Source: Amylostereum areolatum (taxonomy: Eukaryota; Basidiomycota; Agaricomycetes; Russulales; Stereaceae). Taken from it: DNA of 64,000 nt. Positions within the stretch are counted from its first letter, which is position 1, and the number at the start of each line of letters is the position of its first letter. Below are positions 49,310 to 61,759 of this stretch, piece by piece. Under the pieces are notes generated by a model, which was not told the DNA's origin, searched no databases, and saw only the letters and a list, made by a program, of their open reading frames with translations. The stretch is from NCBI GenBank assembly GCA_012932865.1, contig SAXG01000065.1, positions 186,001 to 250,000 on the forward strand, written 5' to 3'. The position numbers and the translations under genes are program-made.

Positions 49310-49906
49310 ACAAGTCGAGCGGATTGCCAGTGAAACCGCGTGGACCATCGCCCTCCGTTGGCTTACATTACTTTTCCTATGATCTCAAGGTCCATTAGTT
49401 ATGAGCTGTAGGTTTGGATAATCAACACGATGGGACCTTTTTGTTTTATACTGATACTACTGTACTTATAAATTGTGAACGTCACTTCGCGCTACGAGTT
49501 CACTGCGTTCATGGGTCACTGGCTGCATCAGTACTCTGGGAAGTGACCGCGGCGTCAGGTCGCTTTCCGGAGTGCTGATGTGCTGGCAGGCCAGTGAGTA
49601 GTACGCCGACGACAGGCCGCTCACTGTCCTGGTACTTACTGCGATCTTCATGTGAAACATCCGCATCAAGGATAGAATGATCGCACGAAGGCTCACCTTG
49701 GTCTCTAGATTCTTGCGGCTTGATCGTGGCTGCATTTCAAAAGCTCGGTTGGGCAAAGCGCACCGTCACGATGTTGCAATGCCGAGAACATAGGGATGAC
49801 AAATCAACGACGCGAGGCAAACGGCGCCTTACCACTTCTCCGATCCCAGCCCTCAAGACCTCAACTCTTGAAACCTCTCCACCTCGTATACAAACCCCTT
49901 ATTCAT
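49310..49906. other. intergenic, no gene supported
   Basis: AT-richer 3' flank of the secreted protein gene and the ARP6 promoter. The upstream in-frame ATG codons near 49,800 would add an unconserved-looking N-terminus to ARP6. Confidence 0.45.
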
Positions 49907-51743
49907 ATGAAGCGTGGGCCAGTGGTCGTTGTCGACAATGGCGCGTCAACGGTCAAACTGGGCGTCGCGAACGCGTCCGCAAGTCCGCAGGACGTGAGGT
50001 AGGTGAGCCACAGTTTATTTGACAACCTTTCGCCTTTCGCGTTCGCTCACATGAGACAAGGACGTTTCCAAACGCGATTATTCGCTCGAAGGGCGACAAG
50101 AAGACGTACTTTGGTCAAGAATTTGACGAATGCCGTGACTTCTCGTCGTTGCATTATCGTTTGCCGTTCGAGAAGGTATGTGTCCCCGGCCTGCCGTTGA
50201 GCTACGTTTTGATTATGTTTTCTCTACGTAGGGGTTTGTGGTGGACTGGGATGCACAAAAGTCGATCTGGGATGGCATTTTTACGGAACAGGTTCTTGGA
50301 GTGAGTGCACCCCTTTCGTTCACATGTCCTTTCTACTGACGCACTTGAAGGTCGATCCCACCGAAGCATCTCTCCTCATCACCGAGCCCTACTTCAATCT
50401 CCCGAACCTTCAGGATACCTATGACCAGTTTGTCTTCGAAGAGTATGAATTCCAGGCCTACTATCGATGCCCCCGTTAGTTCCTCCCTGTCCTTTCCTCG
50501 TGTAATCTCTGACGTTTTCTTTCAGCCGCTGCATTGATCCCTCATGGCCACTTGTTCACCAGACGTGGACTTCCGACACCGGAATGTGTTCTCATTGTTG
50601 ATTCTGGATTCAGCTTCACGCACGTTGTACCGATGATCAACGGTGTTATCGAATGGTCGGCCGTGAAGAGGTATGCAGTCTTCCGTACTATCTCACCTGT
50701 CCGCTCTGAACTTGAAATTGAACTTGAACAGGGTCGATGTTGGTGGGAAGCTGTTGACGAACCATCTGAAAGAACTGGTGTCGTTCCGTCAATGGAACAT
50801 GATGGACGAGACGCATGTCATGAACGACGTAAAAGAGGCCTGCTGCTACGTCTCTTTGCGATTCGGCGAAGATTTGGAGAAGTGCCAGTGCGTTTATTAT
50901 ATCTGCCTCTTACAGTGGCAATGGCTGACTGGCCGGCAGGGCAGGTCCCAGAAACAACCCTATCGTCCAAGAGTACATCCTGCCCGACTTCTCGACGAAC
51001 AAACGTGGACGCGTACGCCAACCCGAGGAAATTATCGCTGACAGCGATCAAGTCCTGTACATGGGTAACGAGCGATTTTCCGTCCCGGAAATCCTGTTCA
51101 GACCGGATGACATAGGTCAGGACGGGTCCTTCGATTGGGCGCGCGTTGCTTAATGTTAGACGCTGTAGGGTTTGACCAGGCAGGGGTTGCAGGGGCCGTC
51201 GCTCAGTCCATCGCGCTTCTACCAGAGGAACTTCAAGGCATGTTCTGGGCCAACATTGGGCTGATTGGCGGAAGCACCAAGTTTCCCGGGTACCCAGAAC
51301 GGTTGTGAGTGATAGTTTTCTCCCTGCGCTCCTCACGCGTGGTCTAACATTTGTCTATCAGACTACACGAACTGCGCCCGCTCGCTCCCGTGGAGTTCGA
51401 GGTCTATATTTACGAGTCACAGGAGTGAGTCTTGTGTTCTCAGCTGGCATCGCCTCTCTGACGTCCTTGTAGCGCTATCCTAGAAGCGTACCGCTCGGCG
51501 ATGTCTCTCGCCAAACTCGTCAAATTCAACAACTACGTCGTCACGCGGGAAGAGTACCTTGAGAGCGGGATCAACGCGTGTCGAAGGAAGTTCAAGGACT
51601 GGCGATCAACGGAGAAGGATAAGGAGACTGGGAAGGGGAGGCGCGAGCGCGAAGAGGAGAGGAAACCCTCGCCACCCCCTGCCCCTGCTGCGAAGCCGGT
51701 CAAGACGAGGACTCGGACGGTCTCGGCGGTCAAGCGCCGCTAG
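49907..51743 (+). CDS. ARP6: actin-related protein 6 (SWR1 chromatin-remodelling complex)
   Basis: Nuclear actin-fold protein of the SWR1 complex, which exchanges histone H2A for H2A.Z. Ten exons (49907-49998, 50061-50175, 50232-50300, 50351-50474, 50526-50670, 50732-50887, 50940-51115, 51169-51304, 51362-51424, 51473-51743) join in phase to 448 residues. The start [20 protein letters not shown] gives the phosphate-loop motif DNG at the usual distance from the N-terminus. Landmarks are [56 protein letters not shown], the ARP6-typical insert after [32 protein letters not shown], and [27 protein letters not shown]. The tail after KDWRST is a lysine/glutamate-rich extension ([13 protein letters not shown]) that looks lineage-specific. 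All exons fit, so the gene appears functional. Confidence 0.92.
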
Positions 51744-52331
51744 ATGCCTCCGCGCACATTCTCCCTGGTGCTCTTACCGCACACCACGACTTGCATATTT
51801 CCATGTACAGCAACCCTCTGCCCACACGAGGTCAACGCATCTACACATTGTCGTCGAGCTACTGTTTTTCCCGTATGTGATCAAACGCGTGGAGCCTAGT
51901 GTAACAGGCGGTGTATTAGGTTCGGTGCGGGAGTTCCGGCGGTCGCGAGTAGAGGGCATTGGATGTATGGGTAGCCTGAGCCTCGCCCATCCGTGGGGCT
52001 CCAACTGCGATAGATTCTCGTTGGATTCGCTGGATCGCCTGTGAAAGAGTTTGACCACCAGAAGGTTGATAGGAAAACAAAGCGAGCGGTCAGGTTGAAG
52101 CAAGTCCAGTGGCACCGAAACGCGTGTGTGGCATCGCGTGCGTCGTGCGAGGTTGATTGCATAAATTTTGAACATCTCCCTTGCCTCCTCCCTCCACCTT
52201 CGCTGCCCTCCCTTCTCCCCTCCATCTTCCCATTTACCCACCTTCTCCTTCCAACTTGTGCAACATAGTGAGTTCTGTTGCGCCGGGTCTACCTCGGGAC
52301 ATTTCGTTGATCGTCGAACCGGGCAGAAACC
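51744..52331. other. intergenic between ARP6 and the importin gene
   Basis: 3' flank of ARP6 and promoter of the importin. The right part is strongly C/T-rich, typical of a constitutive fungal promoter. No gene seen. Confidence 0.45.
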
Positions 52332-55300
52332 ATGGACCTCCAGACACTGTCCAATCTTTTCGCGACGACCCTCGACCCAAACCCCAATGTTCGAAAAGCA
52401 GGCGAACTCGAGATTAGAAAGGTGCGCCGGCAGCTTTTTCCTTGCTATACGCGCGTTTCTGACGAGTGTTTGTGCAGATCGGCGCACAGGAAGGCCTGCT
52501 CGCTGCTCTTTTGCAGATCATCGCGTCCGACGGCGTCGATCTGTATGTCCTCTACGCGTCTTTTCTTTCCTTTTCGCTCAATTTCTGCACTTCTTTTCTC
52601 AATCACCAGTGCCGTCCGTCAGGCGTGCGCCATTTATGTAAAAAACCGGGTCCAGTGGCACTATGCCTCGTCTTCCATCGTCCCCACTCGTACCGACCAA
52701 AGTCCACTCAAGCCCTCGGATCGCACGGCTGTCAAGACCCTCGTCCTTCCTCTTCTCTCTTCCTCTCCATCAACCCGTATCACGTCCCAGCTTCAAAGCA
52801 CCCTCAAGACGGTCATCGCCAACGAGTTCCCCAAAGAATGGCCCGAGCTGATGGACACCTCCCGCCAGATGCTCGGCAGTAGCAATATCAGCGAGGTTCG
52901 CGCTGGATGCGTTGTCGTTCTTGAGATCATACGCGCGTTCAGGTGCGCTCTCGCCACTCGAATCTGGCGTCACAGGCGTACTGATGCTTTCCCCTCAGGT
53001 TCAGCCGAGAGGACAGCGTGCTTCCGGGAGTCATCGAACAACTTTTCCCTATCCTCGCGAATCTCGCTTCGCATCTCCTCACCTCTCCTCCGGCTGGCGC
53101 GGAATCAGAGATCCCCGTCATTCTGCACTATATCCTCAAAACGTATCGCAACTCGATCACGCTCCATCTCAGCCGCCACCAGCAGAGTCCGGAGAGCCTC
53201 AAGCCGTGGGGAACGCTTCTGTTCCAGGTTGTGAACCTACAGATCCCAAGTGGGTTCGTACCGGAGGATCCGGAGGAGCGCGAGCGCAGCGAGTGGTGGA
53301 AGGCGAAGAAGTGGGCATACAACACCCTCGGGCGTCTCTTCCACCGGTACGTACCATTGACACCGAACACATGCACGGTCTGACTCGGGACCAGATTCGG
53401 AAACCCTTCCCAGCTTCCCAGCACGCTCCAAGACGACTATGGCGTGTTTGCCGAGCACTTCATAACCCAGTTCGCGCCGGAGATCTTCAAGGTCTACCTT
53501 CAGCAGGTGGAGCTCTGCGTGTCTGGCCAAGCGTGGATCTCGAACAAGTGCCAATACCACATGTTCCAGTTCTTCACCGAGTGGTATGCTGCCGTCACCT
53601 TGCTCTCGTGCTGCGTGTAAACTGACGGTATCTTCCAGCGTGAAGCCTAAGTCGACGTGGGGGCTCCTCAAGCCACACTTCCAGATACTTGTGTCGCAGT
53701 TCGCGTTCCCTCATCTCTCATTTACGCCCACCAAGCAAGCACTGTGGGACCTTGACCCTGTAGATTTCATTCGCACTTCCATCGGTGAGATCGCCTCTGT
53801 TGAAGCCGCATCCTGCAGAGCGCTGATCTGCTTTTTCTCCAGACGTTGCTGAACTCGTTTCTTCGCCTGTGGCTGCCGCGACCTCCTTCCTCTTGCAGCT
53901 CGTGCAAAGCCGTACCAAGGCGACGTTTATGCCCATCCTTGCATTCGTGAACAGCGTCCTGGCCTCGAACCCGTCGCCGTCCCAGCGTTACGGTGCTTTG
54001 AACATCACAGCCACCCTCGCACCTCTGATCGTACGCCATCCCGAGGTCAAGGGAGACATGGAAACCTTCCTCATACAGCATGTGCTTCCGACGTTTGCGA
54101 GCCCCGAAGGCTATTTGCGCTACGTCGGATGTGCTGTTGTGCATGCGGCGGAGATGCAAACCCTCAAGTGGAGCAGCGAGGAGGTACGGCGACCGATTAT
54201 ATGGTTGTAGTTTGGGTGCTAACCAGCAAGTATAGAACATGAAGAGCATCTTCCAGGCAGTCGCGCAAGCTTTGGACGACCCTGAGCTCCATGTTCGAGT
54301 ACAGGCTGCATTGGCATTGACGGAGATGATATCTGCACACGAGCAGGGTGGGAGGCTTATATATGCGCTCTCTTTTACTTGGCTAATGCGACCGTGATTC
54401 AGTCAAGGACGCCGTTGCCCCCCAGGTCGAAAAGGTCATTCATGACCTTCTCAAGCTCTCCGATGAGACGGATCTGGACATCCTCAACAACAGCATGGAG
54501 AACATGGTCGAGGTTTTCCAGGACGAGCTCCTTCCTGTTGCGGTGGCTCTTGCCTCGCGTCTCGTACGTGTTCATGATACCATAAGCCCGACATCATCCT
54601 CATCGTTCACTTCACTTGCAGTGTAACTCGTACATCCGACTTGCGCGCGAATCCATGGTTCAAGAAGAGCGCACGACTGACAACATCGATGCCGGTATCC
54701 CTACTGAGGGTGAGGACGATAAGACTTACGCCGCAATGGGTGTGGCCAAGACGATTGGCACGGTTCGTCGTTTCTATTGTGTGCACCTTATCAAGTTCTG
54801 ACTTCCCAACAGATCGTGTCTATTGTAGACGAAAATGCAGCGCTTCTTGCTGAGGTGCAGGAGGTCGTCATCCCGATCATCGTCTTCAGCTTGGAGAACA
54901 AGGTCATCGGTAAGAACGATCACTGAAGCGACTTAGAAACTTTGCTCATGCGTTACCCCCAGACTTGTTTGATAACATGTACGACCTTGTCGACAGCCTG
55001 ACCTTCAGGACTCATGCCATCTCGCCCAACATGTGGCCCGTCTTCGAGCTCACTTACAAGTTGTTCAAATCGGACGCCGTGGACTTCCTGGATGGTGTGC
55101 ATGTATCCCATTGATGTGCTTCGCTCGTTGACTTTGTTGGTTTGCGTAGAAATGCTCCCCGCTCTGGACAATTTCGTTTCCTACGGCTCGGATGTATTCA
55201 AGGCGCGCCCGGACTACAGGCACATGATGCTCGACATCTATACGACGTCTATCACCAGCAAGCAGCTCGGCGAAAACGACCGGGTGAACGGCTCTAAGCT

Positions 55301-56426
55301 GGCTGAGTCTTTGCTCTTGAACCTGCGCGGGCAAGTCGACGAGGTGGGCTCCTGTTTATCGCATTGCCTGACTTCATCTTGTCTAACCACCAACCCCCAT
55401 CCTAGCTTGTCCAACCGATCATCGCCACCGCGGTCGACCACATGGAAGAGGCGCAAACCTCAGCCCTCCGCCTGGCGCACCTTGAGGTGCTCATCAACGC
55501 GGTGCTGTACAACCCCGCCGCGGCGCTACAGCTGATGGAGCAGCACAAGCCGGGCACGGCGCGGGCGTTCTTCGACAAGTGGTTCGGGGCGATCAACGCG
55601 GACAAGGACAAGTTGCCGCGCGTGCACGACAAGAAGCTGACCATCATGGCCCTTTGCTCGCTCATGGAGATCGACCCGGCGGCCATCCCGCCCAGCTTGC
55701 AGGACGGGTGGCAGGGGATCGTGGGTGCGACGCTCAAGGTGTTCAAGGGCCTTCCCAAGGCTATCGAAAGTGGGTCCTTTCTGCCTTGGCCGTGCTTCAG
55801 TGGCTCTGATGGACGGCATGTTCTATAGAGCGCAAGGCGCTGGAAACCTCTCTTCATGAGTACTCGGACACAGAGGAGAGCGACGGTGAGATTAAGCTGC
55901 CGGATGCAGATGATGAAGATGGTAAGTTTCCTTTTGCTTGACGATGGACGAAGCTAAAGTGTGGCCAGAAGACGTTTGGGACGAGGATTCGGCTTACATC
56001 GAGATGCTCGCGAAGGAGGTGAGAGTATTGTGCTTTGTGCGGGCCGTCTTTGGGCTGACGGACGATGTTGCTGCAGGGTCAACGCCTGCGTCAACGGGCC
56101 GCGGCGAACAATGACGAGGACGAGGACGAGGACGATGAGTCGGACGACGAAGAGGAGCTCGAGGAAGAGCTCGGGTTCATCAGTCCGCTCGAGACCGTCA
56201 ACCCGTATTCGCGCCTCAAGCTGGCGCTCAACAGTGCGTTCTCTCTCTCTCTCTCTCGTATCAGCAGGCACGAAGCTGATCTTCATTTCCAGCGATGCAA
56301 GCGAAGAATGTCGCACTGTACCAGGCCGCGACGACGTCGCTCGACGTCGAGCAGCAGACGCTCCTGATGGAGCTCATGCGCATGGCGGAGCAGCATGAAG
56401 CGGTTGCGGTGGGAGCCCAGCCTTGA
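52332..56426 (+). CDS. importin-beta family nuclear transport receptor (Nmd5/Sxm1, importin-7/8 type)
   Basis: Karyopherin of the importin-7/8 group. It binds RanGTP through its N-terminal HEAT repeats and carries cargo such as ribosomal proteins or TFIIS into the nucleus. It begins MDLQTLSNLFATTLDPNPNVRKAGELEI, the usual importin-N start, with AVRQACAIYVKNRVQWHY encoding the next conserved helix pair. About seventeen small exons give roughly 1,060 residues. Later landmarks are WWKAKKWAYNTLGRLF, FVNSVLASNPSPSQRYGALN, FLIQHVLPTF, YIRLARESMVQEE, PNMWPVFELTYKLFKSDAVDFLD and LLNLRGQ. The C-terminal acidic region that marks this subfamily is present (DEDEDEDDESDDEEELEEEL), followed by FISPLETVNPYSRLK. 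Final stop TGA is at 56424-56426. No frame break was noticed. The assignment to Nmd5 versus Sxm1 is not made, as they are close paralogues. Confidence 0.88.
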
Positions 56427-56886
56427 ACTGCATGACGTTGGTAAAAGCGTGGTTTACGAGTTACGATTGTTTTCACGAGCGGGAGAGGTTGAGTAGGAAA
56501 TAGAAGTTCAGGCAGCGAGGTATCTTTTGTATAGCATGGAGTAGGAATCTCGTGTATCGCTTTTCGTCGTCGACTGCTGCTGCTGCTACTGTTTTCTTCT
56601 GGTTAGTTTTCCATACACTAGGGTGCTATTGCTGTCCGTGGTCGCTAGGATTATATTCACGCTTTGACCTAGACTTGTATCGGCCTGAGGAAGTGATTGG
56701 GTCTGATATGCTGGGGAGGTGTTGACGGAGCAGATGGATATATAAAATACAGCGGTACATAACAAAATACAGAGGACTGTACAAGGATGGAGACATACAG
56801 AGTACACTTCGGGACGGGGACACAGAACGCAAGAATAGCCCCCCGTCGTCGATCTGACCAGAACTGAGAAGACAGCCGCTCTCCTT
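56427..56886. other. convergent intergenic region
   Basis: Lies between the 3' ends of the importin and Yippee-like genes. It contains a CTG/CTA trinucleotide run near 56,570-56,590 and no coding signal. Confidence 0.45.
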
Positions 56887-57454
56887 TCAGTCGTCCAGAG
56901 TCCATGCGTTATCCTTGACAATCCGCTCGCGTTCGAGAAGGTACTTCCCTGTGAAACTGTCGGCAAAGCTGGAAGACCCGAAGGGAGGGTGGCACGCACC
57001 TTCCTTGTACTTCTGCGAATGGTCGGAAGCCTTGTGGTAATACCACCCCACGCGATCGCCGCAGCCGACGCAGTATACATCTGCGACGGTATGTACGCCC
57101 GTCCTGGTAGAGCTCTGTCAGACACCATGGCAAGAAGGGCGCGAGAATGAGAGGGCACGAACAACAGAGGCCTATCTTCCTTCGCGCCCAATCTGACGTT
57201 GACGGCGGAATGCATGAGACTGTCGCACGCGTAAGCGCTACACGAGATGCGTGCAGAAATGACACCGACTATCCGCGGCCGTCCCTCCCAGAGAACGCCT
57301 TGCTGATGAGTTCGTCCTGGAGCGCCTGGAAGGAACACGATCACGATCCGAGCGCGAACCGGGAAGATGATAGGACGAGACTGACAATGATGGCTGCGCA
57401 GTTGGAGCAAGAGAAGTTGGGGTGACCATCGAGGGCGTACGATACATGAGACAT
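56887..57454 (-). CDS. Yippee-like zinc-binding protein
   Basis: Five exons on the minus strand (57454-57386, 57325-57270, 57219-57163, 57103-57000, 56948-56887) join in phase to 115 residues. The Yippee fold (beta-tent, shared with Mis18 and cereblon CULT domains) is shown by two CxxC zinc knuckles, CSNC near residue 16 and CVGC near residue 73. Between them lie the family blocks [27 protein letters not shown] and [10 protein letters not shown], followed by [27 protein letters not shown]. Yippee proteins are small, highly conserved and linked to the cell cycle and the cytoskeleton in animals; their fungal role is poorly defined. Start [13 protein letters not shown] was chosen because it opens the first zinc knuckle exon at the normal distance. 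It shares a 492 bp divergent promoter with the next gene. Confidence 0.9.
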
Positions 57455-57946
57455 TGCGATCTCAAGCAGGATGCGGTGGACGCTGGTGGACGCTGGGGCA
57501 AAATCGGAGTGGGGGCATGTTCAAGAGTCAAGACCAAGTCAAGACGAAGCACGGAACCCCACGTGGCTTCTTCCGGCGAACGAATTCTTGTGAGCCACGT
57601 GGCCGCGCTTCTGCTTTGTGACACTGACGATCGTCCTCCTCGATTATAGCTCGACGACAACAATATTGGCGAGTACTTACGAGCCCCGACATCACGAATC
57701 CTAGCGCAGGATGACATATGTCCGGTAGGCCATATTCGACAGCCCAGACACTCGCAGATGCCGCGTTCACCTCGGCGAAGTCAAGACCACCGAGGGATAA
57801 TGCGCAAGGCGTTGCCTCGCTTTCCCGCCCCGCCGGTCTTTTGTGGCACACAATGGGCCTTTGGGATATATAACCAAGACTTCTCGGCCCTTGACCGTTG
57901 ACCCTCCCTTACCTTGCTCCGCATCCACACCTGGTCGCGACTACTT
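57455..57946. promoter_or_regulatory. divergent promoter with TATA box at 57867-57873
   Basis: Separates the Yippee-like gene (minus) from the gene at 57947 (plus). TATATAA at 57867-57873 lies 74 nt upstream of the preferred plus-strand start codon. A CCACGTGG-like E-box core (CACGTGGC) occurs near 57,560 and again near 57,596 (GCCACGTGGC). Confidence 0.5.
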
Positions 57947-58954
57947 ATGCCTACCCCCGCCAAAGACCTCCACCTCTCCCTCGAGCAACCTTCGGGCTCC
58001 AACCTCGCGCCCCCACCCATCAGCCCTGGATGTCCAACCGCAGACTGGGAGAAAACCGTCTTCCGCGAGCTCATGGACAAGCCCCGCAAGCGTTCGTGCT
58101 CGACCACGGACAGCCTTCTCGATGCAGGTGTCACTCAACGCAAGCTCGGCCCCTCGGGATCCGGCCGCCTCGAATCGGGGACGTACATAGCCTTCAGCCT
58201 GTTCACGCCCTCGCTCGCGCTCGAGTATCCCCCCGCCGCCGAGTCCCTGGCCGAACACGGTACCCGTCGCTTCGTGGGGCTCGTCACAGACTCGTTCACC
58301 CACTCTATCGGCGAGAAAGGGGTTTATGAGGAGATCGTGGTTCTTTACGCGTCCCCCGCCTCCGCCCCGCTCCCATCCACTGACGCCCCTTCCATCGCCA
58401 TCTCCCCCACCCTCTCCAACGCTCCTTGTTCACCCTCCAGCACCGACGCGACCCCCCTGCGGACGGGTACGCTGTTCCCCTGGGCAGGCCACCGGCAATG
58501 GCTCACGCGTGGCACCCGTCTCGAGGTCTTGCACCTGCACGACTCGGACCTCACATTCTCCCTCGAGAACGACGAGCACGATCGGTTCGAACAGCTGCGC
58601 GCAGCCGCCGAGGCCTCCGACGCGAAGGAAGAGGAGGCCGATGCGGACGACTTCTGGACGTCTGGATCCGAGACGCCGTTCGCCGTCCCGGAACACGCGT
58701 TCCCGGCGGAGGTGTGGCGGAATGTGAGGGAGGCAGGGGCGCAGGCGGATGGCCTCGCGTTTCCGGAAGAGATCCAGGCGGTCGAACGGTGAGTATATGC
58801 GCTGGTCTATCTCTCTTTGAACGACCTTGACACTGATGCACTGATGGACGACGTCAGATTACTCCAGGATTGTCGCGCCGATCTCTCAGGCGCAGAGTCG
58901 GATGCGGAATATGACGAGCATGCAGACGTCCGCACGCTGAACGGAAGGAAGTAA
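57947..58954 (+). CDS. conserved fungal protein of unknown function
   Basis: Two exons (57947-58788 and 58858-58954) join in phase to 312 residues beginning MPTPAKDLHLSLEQ. The in-frame Met at 57914 would lie only 41 nt from the TATA box, so the later start is preferred. The first part (PRKRSCSTTDSLLDAG, RRFVGLVTDSF, GEKGVYEEIVVLYA) and the central GTLFPWAGHRQWLTRGTRLE segment look like a folded domain of beta type. The rest is acidic and rich in Ser/Pro, with a long helix (FEQLRAAAEASDAKEEEAD). No signal peptide, membrane segment or known motif was seen. The C-terminus is acidic (ADLSGAESDAEYDEHAD). The clean ORF and codon use argue that it is real; function unknown. Confidence 0.7.
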
Positions 58955-59081
58955 AGAAATGGACGTGCTTCATCTCATGGACAGAGTGCATGCTATTTTT
59001 CGCACTGATCGTGTATGTATATGTGTACGATGTGATGTACGATGTATGGTACAGTATTACGTATGGAGTGTAGGTCTTAAC

Positions 59082-61084
59082 CTAGTAAGCGAACCCCTCC
59101 CTCTTGATGTCTGCTCCGTCGACCCCCGCCTGCCTCAACCCATCCACAACAGCACCCTCAAACCCTCCCGGTCCACACATATACGACACTCTTCCCTCCG
59201 CCCCTACCTCCGTCCAATAGCCAGGAGGTATACGGCCTCGATGCCATGCCACACAGTGTACACCTCCGGCCTGCAACACCTTCAACGCCGACGTCGCGTC
59301 CTTCTCCGAAAACACGTCCAGACGTAGACGCAGTCTTTCCGGAAGGGGTGTGTGTCCATTGGACGTAAGGGCGCGTCGTATGAGACCCAGGAGCACCTCC
59401 GGTTCACGCGTCGATAACGCCAGGACGACGTCCGCGCGCAAGTCATCCCCGCCCCCTGCCAGTGCCTCTAGCATGCTCAAAAACGGCGTCACTCCAATCC
59501 CGCCCGCGGCCCACAGCAGCTTCATCGTCCCTCCCTCTCCGACCGGCGGCAACCCGAAGTCTCCCGCGATCCCAACCAGACCGATATCGATCTCCAGCGG
59601 TCGCATGTCCTCCAACAATTCGGGCCGATGCTCTCTCAGCTTGTGCGCGATGGAAAACAGCGCGCCCGTGACCACGCCGCCCTCCTTCCGCCGCATCGTG
59701 ATCGCAAAGCGACGCGTCGGCGCGGCGTGCGCGCTGGACACCGTCCACGTCCGCACGCGGTCGTCGTTGATGGACGTCGGGGCCCAGGGCGCCATGTGCG
59801 AGTAGGCGGTCTGGCCGAGCAGGTTCGTGAAGTCGAGGAGGGCGGCCTGGCCTGGGACGATCGCGAGGGGCGCGTCGCTGCCTCTGCCGTCACTGTCGAC
59901 GAGGTCCCATTCGAGCGTGGCGAGGTCGGGGGTGTGGGTTTCGATGCGGCGTAATCGGACGGTGGGCGCGCGGTCTGCGAAGGAGGCGTGCGCGGACTCT
60001 TCGCGCAGGAGCTTGATCGGGGGACTGTAGGGGCTGCGCTGGACGACGCTTCCGGGGAGTTGTCGGACGGGGAGCGCGTCGCGCACGAAGACGAAGCCGG
60101 TGGCCTCGACGGTGGTCAGCACGTTCTGCCGGGGCATGAGCGCGCGGGCTTTCTCGCCGATGAGCGTGCGCGCGTTGCCGGTGAGGTAGAGGACGTCGCC
60201 GGTGTCGAAGGAGACGACGGTGAGCGCTGCGAGCGGCGTCGCCTCGATGTTCCCGAGCGTGGTCATGAACCGGTTGCCGGAGTAGTCTGGGAGGACGACC
60301 GTCCGCCCGTCCGAGGGGCGTACGCGCAGAAAGCCGGCACGTCCGCCGCGCTGGTTCATGCCTGCGTGCGAGGGGAAGCGGTGCGCGTCGGAGGCTTTGG
60401 CAACGTATGTCGAGCCGACGAAGACGGTGTCGGCGGCATGGATGAATGCGATTATTTCGGCGGGGAGAGGAGAGTGGAGGTCCAGTTCACGGTGGGCGAT
60501 GTGGGGGTTCGTAGCTGGATGGGGGACGAGATCACGGATATTGATGTACTTCGGACAGTTTCTAGGAAGGGGATCAGGACCCGGAAGAAACGCGACCTGG
60601 GAGCGAAGACGTACCCCAATGCCTGGTTCACATGAAGGCTCAGCTCGAACACTCCCTCCTCCACCTTGCGCGCGTCTTTCACCCATCCAGCGAACTTATT
60701 CCGTCTCCGCGTCGTAAACTCGATCCCGATCCCGGCAGTAAGGAATTTGGACCTCTGCGGGCCTTCGCCCATCCACCGCTCCAGATTCTCCACCAGTGGC
60801 TCGCCCTCCCACACTCGCGCCCTGATCCGGAGCTCCTGTTCGTTCGGGCTCTGCACAAAGCCCGGCGCGCCGTCCTGGCCTGCGAGGATCGATCCCCACG
60901 GCCTGCCGCGCGCGTCGAGCGTGGTGACAGGGATAAACGGGAGGTTTCTTGTGTGGAACGTCCGGTGCTGCTCGGGCATGCAGGCGTCGATGGACGTCCA
61001 GACCATGGACATCGGGCCATCGAACGCGAGCTTGCGCTGGATGGCGAGTTCGCCGGGGTGCCAACCTTTGAGATCTGTGGCCAT
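59082..61084 (-). CDS. fused PNPOx-like / ferredoxin-NADP reductase-like flavoprotein
   Basis: Two exons (61084-60615 and 60561-59082) give 649 residues. The N-terminal third (KLAFDGPMSMVWTSID, FIPVTTLDARGRPWGSIL, LNPKYINIRDL-type block after the intron) and the part with DTVFVGSTYV, HAGMNQRGGRAGFLRV, DYSGNRFMTTLGNI and GDVLYLTGNAR form a pyridoxamine-5'-phosphate-oxidase-like split barrel, which usually binds FMN. The C-terminal half resembles an FAD/NAD(P)H reductase. It has RTWTVSSAH in the position of the RxYS flavin motif, the NAD-binding LLWAAGGIGVTPFLSML, and the terminal CGPGGFEGAVVDGLRQAG. It probably moves electrons from NAD(P)H through a flavin to the split-barrel domain. Substrate unknown. 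The ATG at 61084 fits the TATA-like element at 61121-61127. Confidence 0.8.
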
Positions 61085-61120
61085 GTTGCACGTTCGAGAA
61101 CGTTGTTGTTCGGGAGGGCT

Positions 61121-61127
61121 CTTTATA
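61121..61127 (-). promoter_or_regulatory. TATA box of the flavoprotein gene
   Basis: TATAAAG on the minus strand, 37 nt upstream of the ATG at 61084. The spacing is short, so the mRNA leader would be only a few nucleotides. Confidence 0.4.
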
Positions 61128-61759
61128 TGTTGCTCAAGTAATGGCAAGGATTGGTCAGGTCAAATACAGAGGGGATTTGAACGGTCTGGTAACGGGGAAA
61201 AGCTGGGACATGTCGTTCACCGGCTTACTCATACTCATGGCACGTACCTCGGTTGAGAACGATAAGCATGTAGTAAGGCATAGACAGATCAACCACTAGC
61301 GCGTGCATCTCCAGCTTTGCGCGCAATAATGATCCGGTCATGAGTTGGTGAGATGAACGGAGAGATGAGCTTGGGGTCGGGGAGGATGCCCGAAGAGACC
61401 TACTCGGCGCACGTGATGGGAAAATGGTACGCGTACGCGGAAGGGGGATCGACAATTCGTCCTTACTTGTAGCTTATGTGTTGGAATAGATCGTGCATAA
61501 GCGTCGCCGTGTTCAAGGCAGGAGTACCCGAGCGAGACTCGGAATTCAGCTAAGCATCCATTCATTTGTTCGTGTAGTAGAACGCCAACCAAGGCATGAT
61601 ATGTTAGTACAAAATTAAGGAATCCCGTGACGAAAGACATCATGATCCAAACGCGACTCGGGGCGTACACACCGCCACCGAGACCGTATACATAAGAGCA
61701 CAAGGTGAAGTATGGAGGGGGAGAAGACACGGTCGTCAAAGGGAGAGAAAGGAAGAACC
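61128..61759. other. intergenic, no gene supported
   Basis: Holds the upstream region of the flavoprotein gene and the 3' flank of the laccase-like gene, which is transcribed toward it. No coding signal. Confidence 0.45.

Noticed and set aside
56635..57410. 274-codon ORF on the minus strand in the Yippee region
   Set aside because: It reads through all four Yippee introns in the wrong frame. The spliced Yippee model recovers the conserved protein.
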